From: CAZAJS01 sp964485635
Lineage (GTDB): Bacteria > Pseudomonadota > Gammaproteobacteria > Francisellales > Francisellaceae
Length of the DNA stretch: 17,166 bases
NCBI GenBank assembly: GCA_964485635.1
Contig: CAZAJS010000022.1
Span: 1-17,166 of the forward strand
Direction: 5' to 3'
Shown: one piece after another, positions 8,249-15,031 of the stretch
Position numbering within the stretch: position 1 is the stretch's first letter
Layout: every line of letters begins with the position of its first letter
Program-made: the position numbers and the translations under genes
Notes under the pieces: generated by a model
Databases searched by the model: none
What the model was told of the DNA's origin: nothing
What the model saw: the letters and a program-made list of their open reading frames with translations, nothing else

Positions 8249-8998
8249 ATGTCTGATCAAAATACAACACACTTTGGATTTCAACAAGTTCCAACTGAAC
8301 AAAAACAAAAAAAAGTAAATGATGTTTTTCATTCCGTCGCAGCAAAATATGACCTAATGAATGATGTTATGTCAATGGGCATACATCGTTATTGGAAACA
8401 TTATACAATTGAACAAACTTTTTTAAGACCTGGCCACTGTGCATTAGATTTAGCCGGTGGAACCGGTGATCTAACCGAACCAGTCGCTAAACGCGTTGGG
8501 CCAATGGGGCAAGTTGTTTTAAGCGATATTAATGCTGCGATGTTAGGGGTTGGTCGCGATAAATTAACAAACCGAGGCATTGTTGGCAACATTCAATATG
8601 TTCAAGCGAATGCCGAGAGACTTCCATTTAATAATAGTTACTTTGATTGTATCACGATTGCTTTTGGTTTACGTAATGTGACTGATCAAAGTGCGGCTTT
8701 ACAGTCCATGTACCGCACATTAAAACCAGGGGGTCGTTTACTGGTTTTAGAATTTTCAAAACCGGCTTACCCCTGGTTAACAAAACTATATGATTTTTAT
8801 TCATTTGAACTGCTTCCACGGCTCGGCCGTTGGATTGCTCAAGATGCAGATAGCTATCGATATTTAGCAGAATCCATTCGACGCCATCCTGATCAAGATA
8901 CACTCAAGCAAATGATGTTAGACGCTGGCTTTGATCAAGTGACCTATACCAATTTATCTCAAGGCATTGTTGCACTGCATATTGGAGAAAAGTATTAG
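8249..8998 (+). CDS. ubiE: Ubiquinone/menaquinone C-methyltransferase UbiE
   Basis: SAM-dependent C-methyltransferase that methylates the ring of the ubiquinone precursor 2-polyprenyl-6-methoxy-1,4-benzoquinol, and of demethylmenaquinol where that pathway exists. At 249 residues it is almost co-linear with E. coli UbiE. Visible signatures are HFGFQQVPTEQK at the N-terminus, VFHSVAAKYDLMND, the SAM-binding motif LDLAGGTGD (about residues 66-74), FDCITIAFGLRNVTD, LKPGGRLLVLEFSKP, and the C-terminal DADSYRYLAESIRRHPDQ. It is first in a ubiE-ubiJ-ubiB operon, with the next gene starting two nucleotides after its stop. No Shine-Dalgarno is apparent before the ATG; the start is fixed by the conserved N-terminus. 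Confidence 0.98.
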   Translation: MSDQNTTHFGFQQVPTEQKQKKVNDVFHSVAAKYDLMNDVMSMGIHRYWKHYTIEQTFLRPGHCALDLAGGTGDLTEPVAKRVGPMGQVVLSDINAAMLGVGRDKLTNRGIVGNIQYVQANAERLPFNNSYFDCITIAFGLRNVTDQSAALQSMYRTLKPGGRLLVLEFSKPAYPWLTKLYDFYSFELLPRLGRWIAQDADSYRYLAESIRRHPDQDTLKQMMLDAGFDQVTYTNLSQGIVALHIGEKY

Positions 8999-9000
8999 CT

Positions 9001-9600
9001 ATGACAATTGCATCAATCATCTTTTCTAGCAATTATCTTCTTGCACTTGATCCTCAGTCAAAACAACGCCTTAGTGCGTTGAATAACACCCAAATTGCAG
9101 TAACCATTCAAGATTGGGACATCTCGGGCCGTCTTGTGGTCACAAATAGTCAATTATCATGGGATGATTCGTTTACCCAAGAGACTGAAGCACAAGTCGA
9201 TTTAAAAGCAACTAGTGATGAATTAATTGCTTTATTATTAGCATCAGACCAACAACCCATCATCAACCATATGGCAATTACTGGAGATCGCCGCATTCTA
9301 TGGCAATTACAGCAATTTTTACAAGGTTTTCAACCTAATTTGATTTATTTTTTATCTAACCGTACCAATGCAACCACTGCCTCTATGATCCATCAACCAT
9401 TTTTAATAGGCTATAATGCATGGAAAAATCATGCTCAAGCTGTGATTAATGAAGCCTATGCTTATACATTTTATGAGGCCAAAATTTCTCCAGGTCGAAT
9501 TATTGTTAATGCCTTTTTTGATCAAATCATTCAAATACAACAAGATTTTGACCGTGTAATGGCAAAGTGGCAACGATTAAAGGAATTGACAAAACAATGA
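9001..9600 (+). CDS. ubiJ: Ubiquinone biosynthesis accessory factor UbiJ (SCP2 domain)
   Basis: Lipid-binding accessory protein of the soluble Ubi complex; with UbiK it is thought to present the hydrophobic intermediates to the Ubi enzymes. The N-terminal about 110 residues look like an SCP2 sterol-carrier fold (VTIQDWDISGRLVVT ... AQVDLKATSDELIALLL ... MAITGDRRILWQLQQFL). A helical C-terminus ends with QQDFDRVMAKWQRLKEL, a likely coiled-coil segment. The 199-residue length is close to E. coli UbiJ (201), and the position between ubiE and ubiB is the canonical gammaproteobacterial order. Sequence conservation in this family is low, so the call rests on length, domain look and synteny together. 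It starts two nucleotides after ubiE and overlaps ubiB by four. Confidence 0.93.
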   Translation: MTIASIIFSSNYLLALDPQSKQRLSALNNTQIAVTIQDWDISGRLVVTNSQLSWDDSFTQETEAQVDLKATSDELIALLLASDQQPIINHMAITGDRRILWQLQQFLQGFQPNLIYFLSNRTNATTASMIHQPFLIGYNAWKNHAQAVINEAYAYTFYEAKISPGRIIVNAFFDQIIQIQQDFDRVMAKWQRLKELTKQ

Positions 9601-11258
9601 ACTTTCTTAAAAAGTGGTGGCGCTTAGTTTATATTAGCTATATTTTTAATCGATATAATTTAGCACCTGTTTTAGCCTCAATCCCTGTATTACGCTTATT
9701 GCGTTTTACGGTTTATATGAATCCTTTTTTTTGGATTCGCACACGACGCCTTTCACCTGAACAGCGTTTACGTTTAGCCTTAGAGCATCTTGGGCCTATC
9801 TTTATTAAATTTGGACAAGCCTTATCAACACGACGTGACTTATTGCCAAGCCATCTTGCTGATGAATTAGCTGCTTTACAAGATCGTGTCCCGCCTTTTG
9901 CTGCAGATAAAGCTAAAACCATTATTGAAAACGCTCTTAATACACGCATTGATGAATGTTTTGCTACTTTTTCTACAACCCCATTAGCCTCAGCATCCAT
10001 TGCCCAAGTCCACCAGGCGACTTTTCATGATGGAACGGAGGTAATCATTAAAGTCTTACGCCCCAATATCCATAAGATTTTAAAGCGTGATACAGACCTT
10101 TTACGGACATTGGCTCAACTCATTGAACGTTATTTTCCAAAAACACGACGTTTGCGCCCTATTGCTGTTGTGGATGAAATTACACGCAGTCTATTAGATG
10201 AGCTTGATTTAATGCGTGAAGCTGCAAATGCTTCACAACTGCGCCGAAACTTTGATGGAGATTCCACTTTATATATCCCTGCTGTTTATTGGGACTATTG
10301 TCGCACACAAGTCATGACCATGGAAAAGGTCAATGGGATGCCCGTTGGTCAAGTCGATGCATTAAAAGCCCAAGGCGTTGATATGAAACGTTTAGCTGAA
10401 CGTGGGGTTATTATTTTTTACACGCAAGTTTTTCGTGATTGCTTTTTCCACGCTGACATGCATCCAGGCAATATCTTTATTGATGCAACCGATCCAAGTG
10501 ATCCGACTTATATTGCCATTGATTTTGGCATCGTGGGAACACTTTCTCAAGAAGACCAACAATATTTAGCAGGGAACTTTTTAGCTTTCTTTAATCGTGA
10601 TTATAAAAAAGTTGCACAACTTCATATTGAGTCTGGCTGGGTTCCAGCAAATACGCGTGTTGATGAACTAGAAGCCGCTATTCGAACTGTTTGCGAACCC
10701 ATCTTTGAAAAACCTTTAAAAGATATTTCATTTGGCTACACGTTAATGCGGTTATTCCAGGTCGCTCGTCGATTTGAAATGACCGTTCAACCACAACTAG
10801 TTATGCTACAAAAAACCTTATTAAATATTGAAGGGCTTGGCCGACAACTGGATCCAAGTTTGAATTTATGGCAAACGGCAAAACCTTTTTTAGAAAAATG
10901 GATGAAACAACGACTTGGCATGCGTGGTTTTATGAAGCGTTCTTATGACAGCATGCCCCGTATTAGTGAAAAATTACCTGAATTACCAGATTTGGTTTTT
11001 GATATTTTGCAAAAAACACAAAATAGCTACCGTCAACAGCAAGTCGACCAACAAACCGCAACAACCGAACAAAAATCTAAGCAGCCTTATCGAAATCCTC
11101 TATTTTTAATTGCCGGACTACTAATTGGAATTGGCGGACTATCGCACTTTGATCAAGGTCCTTTTGTTATCTGGAGTGTCGATTTTCTAAAAAATAACCC
11201 CTGGCTGTCAATCAGCACTGGGGCTATCTTAATTTTGTGGTATTTTAAACGCCGCTAA
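9597..11258 (+). CDS. ubiB: Ubiquinone biosynthesis protein UbiB (atypical kinase/ATPase)
   Basis: Membrane-anchored member of the ABC1/ADCK/UbiB family, needed for ubiquinone synthesis, probably through ATPase activity that helps extract lipid precursors. Signatures in order: KFGQALSTRRDLLP (KxGQ motif, about residue 70), the alanine-rich loop ASASIAQVH (about 131), VIIKV with the ATP-site lysine (about 151), FFHADMHPGNIF (about 285) and DFGIVG (about 309). Two C-terminal membrane segments lie at about residues 500-520 and 530-550. The protein has 553 residues. The start is placed at the ATG overlapping the ubiJ stop (ATGA), giving MNFLKKWWRLVY; an in-frame ATG at 9567 lies well inside ubiJ and would add ten residues without family support. 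Translational coupling to ubiJ is likely. All key residues appear present. Confidence 0.97.
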   Translation: MNFLKKWWRLVYISYIFNRYNLAPVLASIPVLRLLRFTVYMNPFFWIRTRRLSPEQRLRLALEHLGPIFIKFGQALSTRRDLLPSHLADELAALQDRVPPFAADKAKTIIENALNTRIDECFATFSTTPLASASIAQVHQATFHDGTEVIIKVLRPNIHKILKRDTDLLRTLAQLIERYFPKTRRLRPIAVVDEITRSLLDELDLMREAANASQLRRNFDGDSTLYIPAVYWDYCRTQVMTMEKVNGMPVGQVDALKAQGVDMKRLAERGVIIFYTQVFRDCFFHADMHPGNIFIDATDPSDPTYIAIDFGIVGTLSQEDQQYLAGNFLAFFNRDYKKVAQLHIESGWVPANTRVDELEAAIRTVCEPIFEKPLKDISFGYTLMRLFQVARRFEMTVQPQLVMLQKTLLNIEGLGRQLDPSLNLWQTAKPFLEKWMKQRLGMRGFMKRSYDSMPRISEKLPELPDLVFDILQKTQNSYRQQQVDQQTATTEQKSKQPYRNPLFLIAGLLIGIGGLSHFDQGPFVIWSVDFLKNNPWLSISTGAILILWYFKRR

Positions 11259-11274
11259 CTAAAGGACCAGCGGC
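11251..11274. terminator. Weak hairpin between ubiB and hsp20
   Basis: GCCGCT (11251-11256) and AGCGGC (11269-11274) form a 6-bp GC-rich stem with a 12-nt loop at the point where ubiB and hsp20 converge, overlapping the ubiB stop. Neither side has a proper T tract, so a bidirectional terminator role is possible but not shown. Confidence 0.25.
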
Positions 11275-11289
11275 ACACAACCTATTAGA

Positions 11290-11763
11290 TTATTTAATCT
11301 CAATTTGTCTTTTTTGTTCTTTTTCGGGCGCAACTTTCGGTAATTTAATTGTTAAAATACCTTGTTGATGCGTTGCATCTATTTGGTCTTGATCTACGCC
11401 TTCTGGCAAAACAAACCGACGTTGAAACTCACCATAATGCCGTTCAATTCGATGATATTGGCGTTGATCTTTTGCCTTTTCATCGGATTGATCTTGATTT
11501 GATGTATCAATGGTTTGTTCTGTATGACCTCGAATACTCAAAATGCCATCATCGACTTCTACTTTTACATTTTCTTTAGCCACTTTAGGCAACTCTGCTT
11601 CAATGACATAACTGTCATGATCTTCATAGATATCGACTTTAGGGAAGCCTTTACTCATTTGCCCATCAAACACATCATCAAAAAAATGATTCATATTATC
11701 GTTCAAATAACGCATTGGTGATAAAATACTAGACTCAAACCAAGGTTTTAGATCTTTTTTCAT
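11290..11763 (-). CDS. Small heat shock protein, Hsp20 / alpha-crystallin family
   Basis: ATP-independent holdase that binds unfolding proteins in the cytoplasm as large oligomers. The N-terminal arm (PWFESSILSPMRYLNDNMNHFFDDVF) leads into an alpha-crystallin domain beginning FPKVDIYEDHDSYVIEAELPKV, with DDGILSIRGH, RHYGEFQRRFVLPEGVD and GILTIKLPK. The protein ends QIEIK, the C-terminal IxI motif used in oligomer assembly. It has 157 residues. The ATG at 11763 is chosen because AGGAGG, the strongest Shine-Dalgarno in the window, lies 8 nt upstream; a TTG at 11769 would overlap this spacing. It converges on ubiB and is divergent from the acylase gene. The upstream region carries an RpoH-type promoter. 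It is of the class A/IbpA-like bacterial type, but no specific name is justified. Confidence 0.95.
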   Translation of the reverse strand: MKKDLKPWFESSILSPMRYLNDNMNHFFDDVFDGQMSKGFPKVDIYEDHDSYVIEAELPKVAKENVKVEVDDGILSIRGHTEQTIDTSNQDQSDEKAKDQRQYHRIERHYGEFQRRFVLPEGVDQDQIDATHQQGILTIKLPKVAPEKEQKRQIEIK

Positions 11764-11829
11764 AACCAAACCCTCCTTTTTTATTTTAAATTAACCAACT
11801 GCAAAACGTTATTTTTTTGTATGTCAGTA

Positions 11830-11846
11830 AAACCATGATCTGGTTT
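11830..11846 (-). promoter_or_regulatory. Hairpin in hsp20 leader (possible thermosensor element)
   Basis: The arms AAACCA and TGGTTT, separated by five bases, can form a 6-bp stem at the 5' end of the predicted hsp20 leader. The AACCA arm can alternatively pair with TGGTT between the Shine-Dalgarno and the ATG. This is the sort of switch seen in RNA thermometers, but the pairing is short and untested. Confidence 0.2.
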
Positions 11847-11854
11847 CATTATTA

Positions 11855-11883
11855 TAAATAAGGATGAATCGGATAATTTCAAG
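11855..11883 (-). promoter_or_regulatory. RpoH (sigma-32) heat-shock promoter of hsp20
   Basis: On the minus strand CTTGAAA (11883-11877) matches the sigma-32 -35 consensus perfectly. A 13-nt spacer separates it from CCTTATTTA (11863-11855), close to the -10 consensus CCCCATNTA. The transcript would begin near 11848, leaving a leader of about 85 nt before the hsp20 ATG. Its placement ahead of a heat-shock gene makes chance unlikely. Confidence 0.7.
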
Positions 11884-11924
11884 TATTTTAATCCATTTTT
11901 TTGATTGCTTTTTACACTTTTTGA

Positions 11925-11953
11925 TTGTGATCATCGGTAACATCAGTTATGGT
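11925..11953 (+). promoter_or_regulatory. Promoter of the secreted acylase gene
   Basis: TTGTGA (11925-11930), a 17-nt spacer and TATGGT (11948-11953) make a plausible sigma-70 promoter with four of six matches in each element. The start would fall about 30 nt before the ATG at 11989. Confidence 0.45.
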
Positions 11954-11988
11954 ATCAACTTAAAGTTATCAATAATAAAAGCGTGACT

Positions 11989-13059
11989 ATGAAAACATTT
12001 AAAAAACTGATGAATTTAACCCTTTGCGGAATCATTGGAACAACGAGCATGGCTAGTGCATGCAGCTATATTTCATATCAAGGTAAAGATGATATGGTCA
12101 TGACGGGCCGCTCAATGGACTGGACTGATCCGATGCAAACAAACTTATGGGCTCTGCCTGCCGGATTAAAGCATAATGGACAAGCCGGACCGAATAGTCT
12201 TGAATGGACATCAAAATATGGAAGTGTTGTTTCAGTTGCCTTTAATAAAGCTACAGTCGACGGCATTAATACAGCGGGATTGAATGTCAGTATTCTTTAT
12301 TTATCTCAAGCAAAATACCCAACAATTAAAAAAGGCCAACCAAGTATTTCAACATTTATGTGGGGTCAATACTTATTAGATAATTTTGCTTCAGTTGATG
12401 AAATCATTCAAGCACTCAATAATCAAAAAACCAATATTGTCGCACCCCCACTACCAGGTGGCTATCAGTCTTCTATTCATGTTGTAGCAACAGATAAAAC
12501 AGGCAATAATATTATTGTTGAATTTGTTGATGGCAAAATGAAAATTCATCATGGATCGCAATATGATGTCGCAACAAATGATCCTACTTATGATGAACAG
12601 TTAGCCCAAAATCAATATTGGCAAAATTTAGATGGTGATTTTCTACCAGGGACATCAAAATCAGAAGATCGTTTTGCACGTGGCTGGTATTATTTACATC
12701 AAGCGCCTAAAGTGTCTGACCAAGACCAAGCAGCGGCGATTGTATTTTCAATCATCCGCAATATCTCTGTTCCTATTGGAACAAGTGATAAAGATCACCC
12801 TAATTTGGCGCCAACATTATGGCGATCTGTGGCTGATTTAAAACATAAGACGTATTATTTTGAACCAACAAACCGACCTAATGTCTTTTGGGTTGACCTG
12901 AATGATTTAAACTTAAGCCGTGGCGGACCAGTCGAAAAATTAGCGTTACAAGACGGTCAAGTTTATGCAGGTAATGTTGCTGATCAATTCAAACCAACCA
13001 AACAGTTTGAAACGCCTGATGCCTATGAGATTATTAAAGCTTCTCAAAAAACTCAGTAA
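11989..13059 (+). CDS. Secreted choloylglycine hydrolase / penicillin V acylase family Ntn-hydrolase
   Basis: Linear-amide C-N hydrolase, expected to act in the periplasm on an N-acyl amide. Residues 1-24 form a signal peptide (MKTFKK, hydrophobic core, SMASA). Removal would expose Cys25 as the N-terminal nucleophile required by this family. Counting from that Cys as 1, Arg17 and Asp20 fall in GRSMDW exactly as in known penicillin V acylases and bile salt hydrolases. NDPTYDEQL supplies the conserved Asn (mature about 173) and DRFARGWYY resembles the later SRFVR segment. It has 356 residues. An in-frame GTG at 11983 is a less likely start. The cleavage site could be misread as a lipobox, but Ala at -3 is atypical. 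Gram-negative members may cleave acyl-homoserine lactones or penicillin V rather than bile salts; the substrate here is unknown. It has its own promoter and no pathway partners nearby. Confidence 0.9.
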   Translation: MKTFKKLMNLTLCGIIGTTSMASACSYISYQGKDDMVMTGRSMDWTDPMQTNLWALPAGLKHNGQAGPNSLEWTSKYGSVVSVAFNKATVDGINTAGLNVSILYLSQAKYPTIKKGQPSISTFMWGQYLLDNFASVDEIIQALNNQKTNIVAPPLPGGYQSSIHVVATDKTGNNIIVEFVDGKMKIHHGSQYDVATNDPTYDEQLAQNQYWQNLDGDFLPGTSKSEDRFARGWYYLHQAPKVSDQDQAAAIVFSIIRNISVPIGTSDKDHPNLAPTLWRSVADLKHKTYYFEPTNRPNVFWVDLNDLNLSRGGPVEKLALQDGQVYAGNVADQFKPTKQFETPDAYEIIKASQKTQ

Positions 13060-13109
13060 TATTGCCTAATTTAAGTTTTCTAATAATATCCTCATTAACC
13101 TTTTGATTA

Positions 13110-13118
13110 TGCTAAACT
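13110..13118 (+). promoter_or_regulatory. Candidate extended -10 promoter of the HIT gene
   Basis: TGCTAAACT is an extended -10 (TG, C, TAAACT, four of six matches) with no good -35. Transcription would start near 13125, about 30 nt before the ATG. It lies in the 94-bp gap after the acylase gene. Confidence 0.4.
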
Positions 13119-13153
13119 GGTCTTAGTTATTAACAATTCAAGGAGTAAGGTTT

Positions 13154-13498
13154 ATGCAACATCATGATTGTGTATTTTGTCAAATTATTAATGGGGAGAT
13201 ACCAGCAAAAATGATTTATGAAGACCAGCACATTGCTGCTTTCTATGATGTCAACCCCGCGGCTGATATCCATGCGTTAGTCATTCCTAAAAAACATATT
13301 GAGTCAGTACTGCATTTAAGCAATGATGATGCACCATTAATGGGTCACTTAACGGCAATGATGCCAACTATTGCCCATGAACTAAAACTTCATAATGGAT
13401 TTAAAACAATTATTAATACCGGAAAAGCCGGAGGGCAAGTCGTTCCTCATGTCCATTATCATATTTTAGGCGGCAAAATCCATCGTTTTAATTTTTAA
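13154..13498 (+). CDS. HIT-family (HINT-type) nucleotide hydrolase
   Basis: Purine nucleoside phosphoramidase-like protein of the histidine triad superfamily, similar to E. coli HinT. The N-terminus CVFCQIINGEIPA and the segment PAADIHALVIPKKHI are family hallmarks. The triad is PHVHYHILGG with His99, His101 and His103, His101 being the expected nucleophile. At 114 residues it is full length. AGGAG eight nucleotides before the ATG gives a strong Shine-Dalgarno. It converges with comF, the two stops being 18 bp apart. The physiological substrate in bacteria is not settled; cleavage of lysyl- or other aminoacyl-AMP is the usual proposal. Confidence 0.95.
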   Translation: MQHHDCVFCQIINGEIPAKMIYEDQHIAAFYDVNPAADIHALVIPKKHIESVLHLSNDDAPLMGHLTAMMPTIAHELKLHNGFKTIINTGKAGGQVVPHVHYHILGGKIHRFNF

Positions 13499-13516
13499 GT
13501 GGTTACACGATTAAGG

Positions 13517-14179
13517 TTATTTGCCGGCATGGCATAAAGTAATTACAGAAACTTGCTCAATATGATTGCCCGGGTAAGTTAAAAGCCTTTGACGTAAAGC
13601 ATCGACAGTAGCGCCAGTTGTATAAACATCATCAAAAATTGCCACATGTCGGTAGGCAAGAGGATGGCGTTGCGCAAAAACTTGTGTTAATTGCCGTTGT
13701 CGTTGCTCGCGAGTTGATTGTGCTTGTGGCTGTGTATAATAACGACGGTAACACGTATGTATCTCTAGAGGTATCTGAAAATAAGCAGCCACAGGTTTAA
13801 TTAATGCAATAGATTGATTAAATCCGCGTTGCCGATACCTCTTTCGATGAATGGGAACCGGAATAATTGCATCAAATTGTTCTAACCAATTTGCTGTGTC
13901 AAACCAATCCATTAAATATTCTGAAAGTGCCGCAGCAGCTAATAAGTCATGCTTAAATTTGACTAAATAGAGTAATTGACGAATCACGCCATCATAATGA
14001 TATCCATAATAGTGGCCTGGTTCATAGACCATGGGGTTTAACTGCTGACATCGCCCAGCTTGGTAACAGCTGGGGCATAACCATGTATCAGAAGGTTGAT
14101 GGCACAATAAACATTGGTTTTTATAAGTCAGCCATTTGGCAAATACACCAATTTTGCGTACAATAGACGGCATCCACAT
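13517..14179 (-). CDS. comF: ComF family protein (phosphoribosyltransferase-like)
   Basis: Cytoplasmic protein of the ComF/GntX group, linked to DNA uptake by natural transformation in competent species. A zinc-finger-like N-terminus has CLLC (Cys23, Cys26) and CPSC (Cys35, Cys38). The double-psi stretch FDAIIPVPIHRKRYRQRGFNQ follows, then the phosphoribosyltransferase signature VAIFDDVYTTGATV (about residues 179-192), which would bind PRPP. It has 220 residues, a normal length. Met1 (14179) and Met3 (14173) are both possible starts; neither has a good Shine-Dalgarno. The gene is divergent from the BioC-like gene with only 23 bp between the start codons. A comF beside bio genes is a familiar gammaproteobacterial arrangement. 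Whether the organism is competent cannot be judged here. Confidence 0.92.
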   Translation of the reverse strand: MWMPSIVRKIGVFAKWLTYKNQCLLCHQPSDTWLCPSCYQAGRCQQLNPMVYEPGHYYGYHYDGVIRQLLYLVKFKHDLLAAAALSEYLMDWFDTANWLEQFDAIIPVPIHRKRYRQRGFNQSIALIKPVAAYFQIPLEIHTCYRRYYTQPQAQSTREQRQRQLTQVFAQRHPLAYRHVAIFDDVYTTGATVDALRQRLLTYPGNHIEQVSVITLCHAGK

Positions 14180-14202
14180 TTGACACGACTCGTTATCATA
14201 TT

Positions 14203-14955
14203 ATGTTTGACCACGCTGCATTTTGTCGCCGTTTATCACAGCAACCAACCCATCGACAAAGCATCATCAAAGATGCAGCAATTGAACGTTTATTTGATCG
14301 TTTAAGCTTCATCAAAAACATCCCGAAAACGATTTATGTCGAAGGATATCAACCAGAGATTTTCTGGCAACATTTAACTTCATTGTACCCTGAGGCACAA
14401 ATTATGCAATCACTTCAACAGCCCGTTGATTTGATTTTAAGCAATTTTTATATTCATCAAGTCCAACATATTCCAACCCAGCTCAATCACTTCTATACTA
14501 ACCTTAATCCAGGTGGTTGGCTAATGTTTATAACATTCGGCTCAAGCAGCTTATCAACGTGGCAAAAAGCATGGCGAAGTCTTGATGGTTGTCCGCATCA
14601 TAACGCTCTAATTGATACGCCTCAATGGGGTGACCTCCTTGTTGAACATAAGTTTGATACCCCTGTGGTTGATGCACAAATGCTTTATTTAACTTATGAA
14701 CAACCTAAAACAATGATTCAGGATTTACGACAACTGAATGAACCTTTAGCGGATACAAAAATGCGCCATACATTAACAGGTAAAAACCGGTGGCATAAAT
14801 TGGTTTGTAAAATGGGCAAGCCTTTACAACTTGAATTTGAATTTGTATTTGGTTATGGCATTCGCCCTAAAAACTTAACAACAAAACATCAAGATAACCA
14901 ACCGGCTAAGATTGAACTTAATCAATTAAAAGCACATTTAAAACAGCAATCATAA
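14203..14955 (+). CDS. BioC/NDUFAF5-like methyltransferase-fold protein with degenerate SAM site
   Basis: A 250-residue protein whose two ends look like malonyl-ACP methyltransferase BioC or the related NDUFAF5 group. The N-terminal helix FDHAAFCRRLSQQ ... AAIERLFDRLSF resembles their opening. Then VDLILSNFYIHQVQHI, LNHFYTNLNPGGWLMFITFGSSSLSTWQKAW matches motif IV to post-motif of BioC. The C-terminal part (MIQDLRQLNEPLADTKMRHTLTGKNRW, in pieces) fits too. In between, where BioC has a glycine-rich LDLGCGTG loop, the acidic ribose-binding residue and motif II, this protein has only TIYVEGYQPEIFWQHL and a shortened linker. Catalysis by SAM is therefore doubtful. The frame is intact, so it is not an obvious pseudogene. 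The neighbour comF supports descent from a bioC. It could be a non-catalytic partner or a decaying gene. Confidence 0.7.
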   Translation: MFDHAAFCRRLSQQPTHRQSIIKDAAIERLFDRLSFIKNIPKTIYVEGYQPEIFWQHLTSLYPEAQIMQSLQQPVDLILSNFYIHQVQHIPTQLNHFYTNLNPGGWLMFITFGSSSLSTWQKAWRSLDGCPHHNALIDTPQWGDLLVEHKFDTPVVDAQMLYLTYEQPKTMIQDLRQLNEPLADTKMRHTLTGKNRWHKLVCKMGKPLQLEFEFVFGYGIRPKNLTTKHQDNQPAKIELNQLKAHLKQQS

Positions 14956-14966
14956 TCGGTTGCCCC

Positions 14967-14994
14967 TTGCATTTTTAAACTAACACGCTATCAT
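14967..14994 (+). promoter_or_regulatory. Candidate promoter of the ABC importer operon
   Basis: TTGCAT (14967-14972), a 16-nt spacer and TATCAT (14989-14994, five of six) precede the permease gene. The -10 overlaps the first possible ATG (14993), so if this promoter is used, translation must begin at a later codon such as 15032. Confidence 0.4.
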
Positions 14995-15031
14995 GCCAGC
15001 AGATAGCAATGGCACAAATTGGATACCAACA

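Noticed and set aside
11349..11721. Two plus-strand frames opposite hsp20
   Set aside because: Both are antisense to a gene with clear alpha-crystallin motifs and carry no recognisable features.
13451..13530. CGGCAAA/TTTGCCG inverted repeat across the HIT-comF junction
   Set aside because: The arms are separated by several tens of bases and lack a T tract; not a credible terminator.
14180..14185. Perfect TTGACA between comF and the BioC-like gene
   Set aside because: No -10 at normal spacing on the plus strand; TATTAT is only 13 nt away, so it is probably chance.
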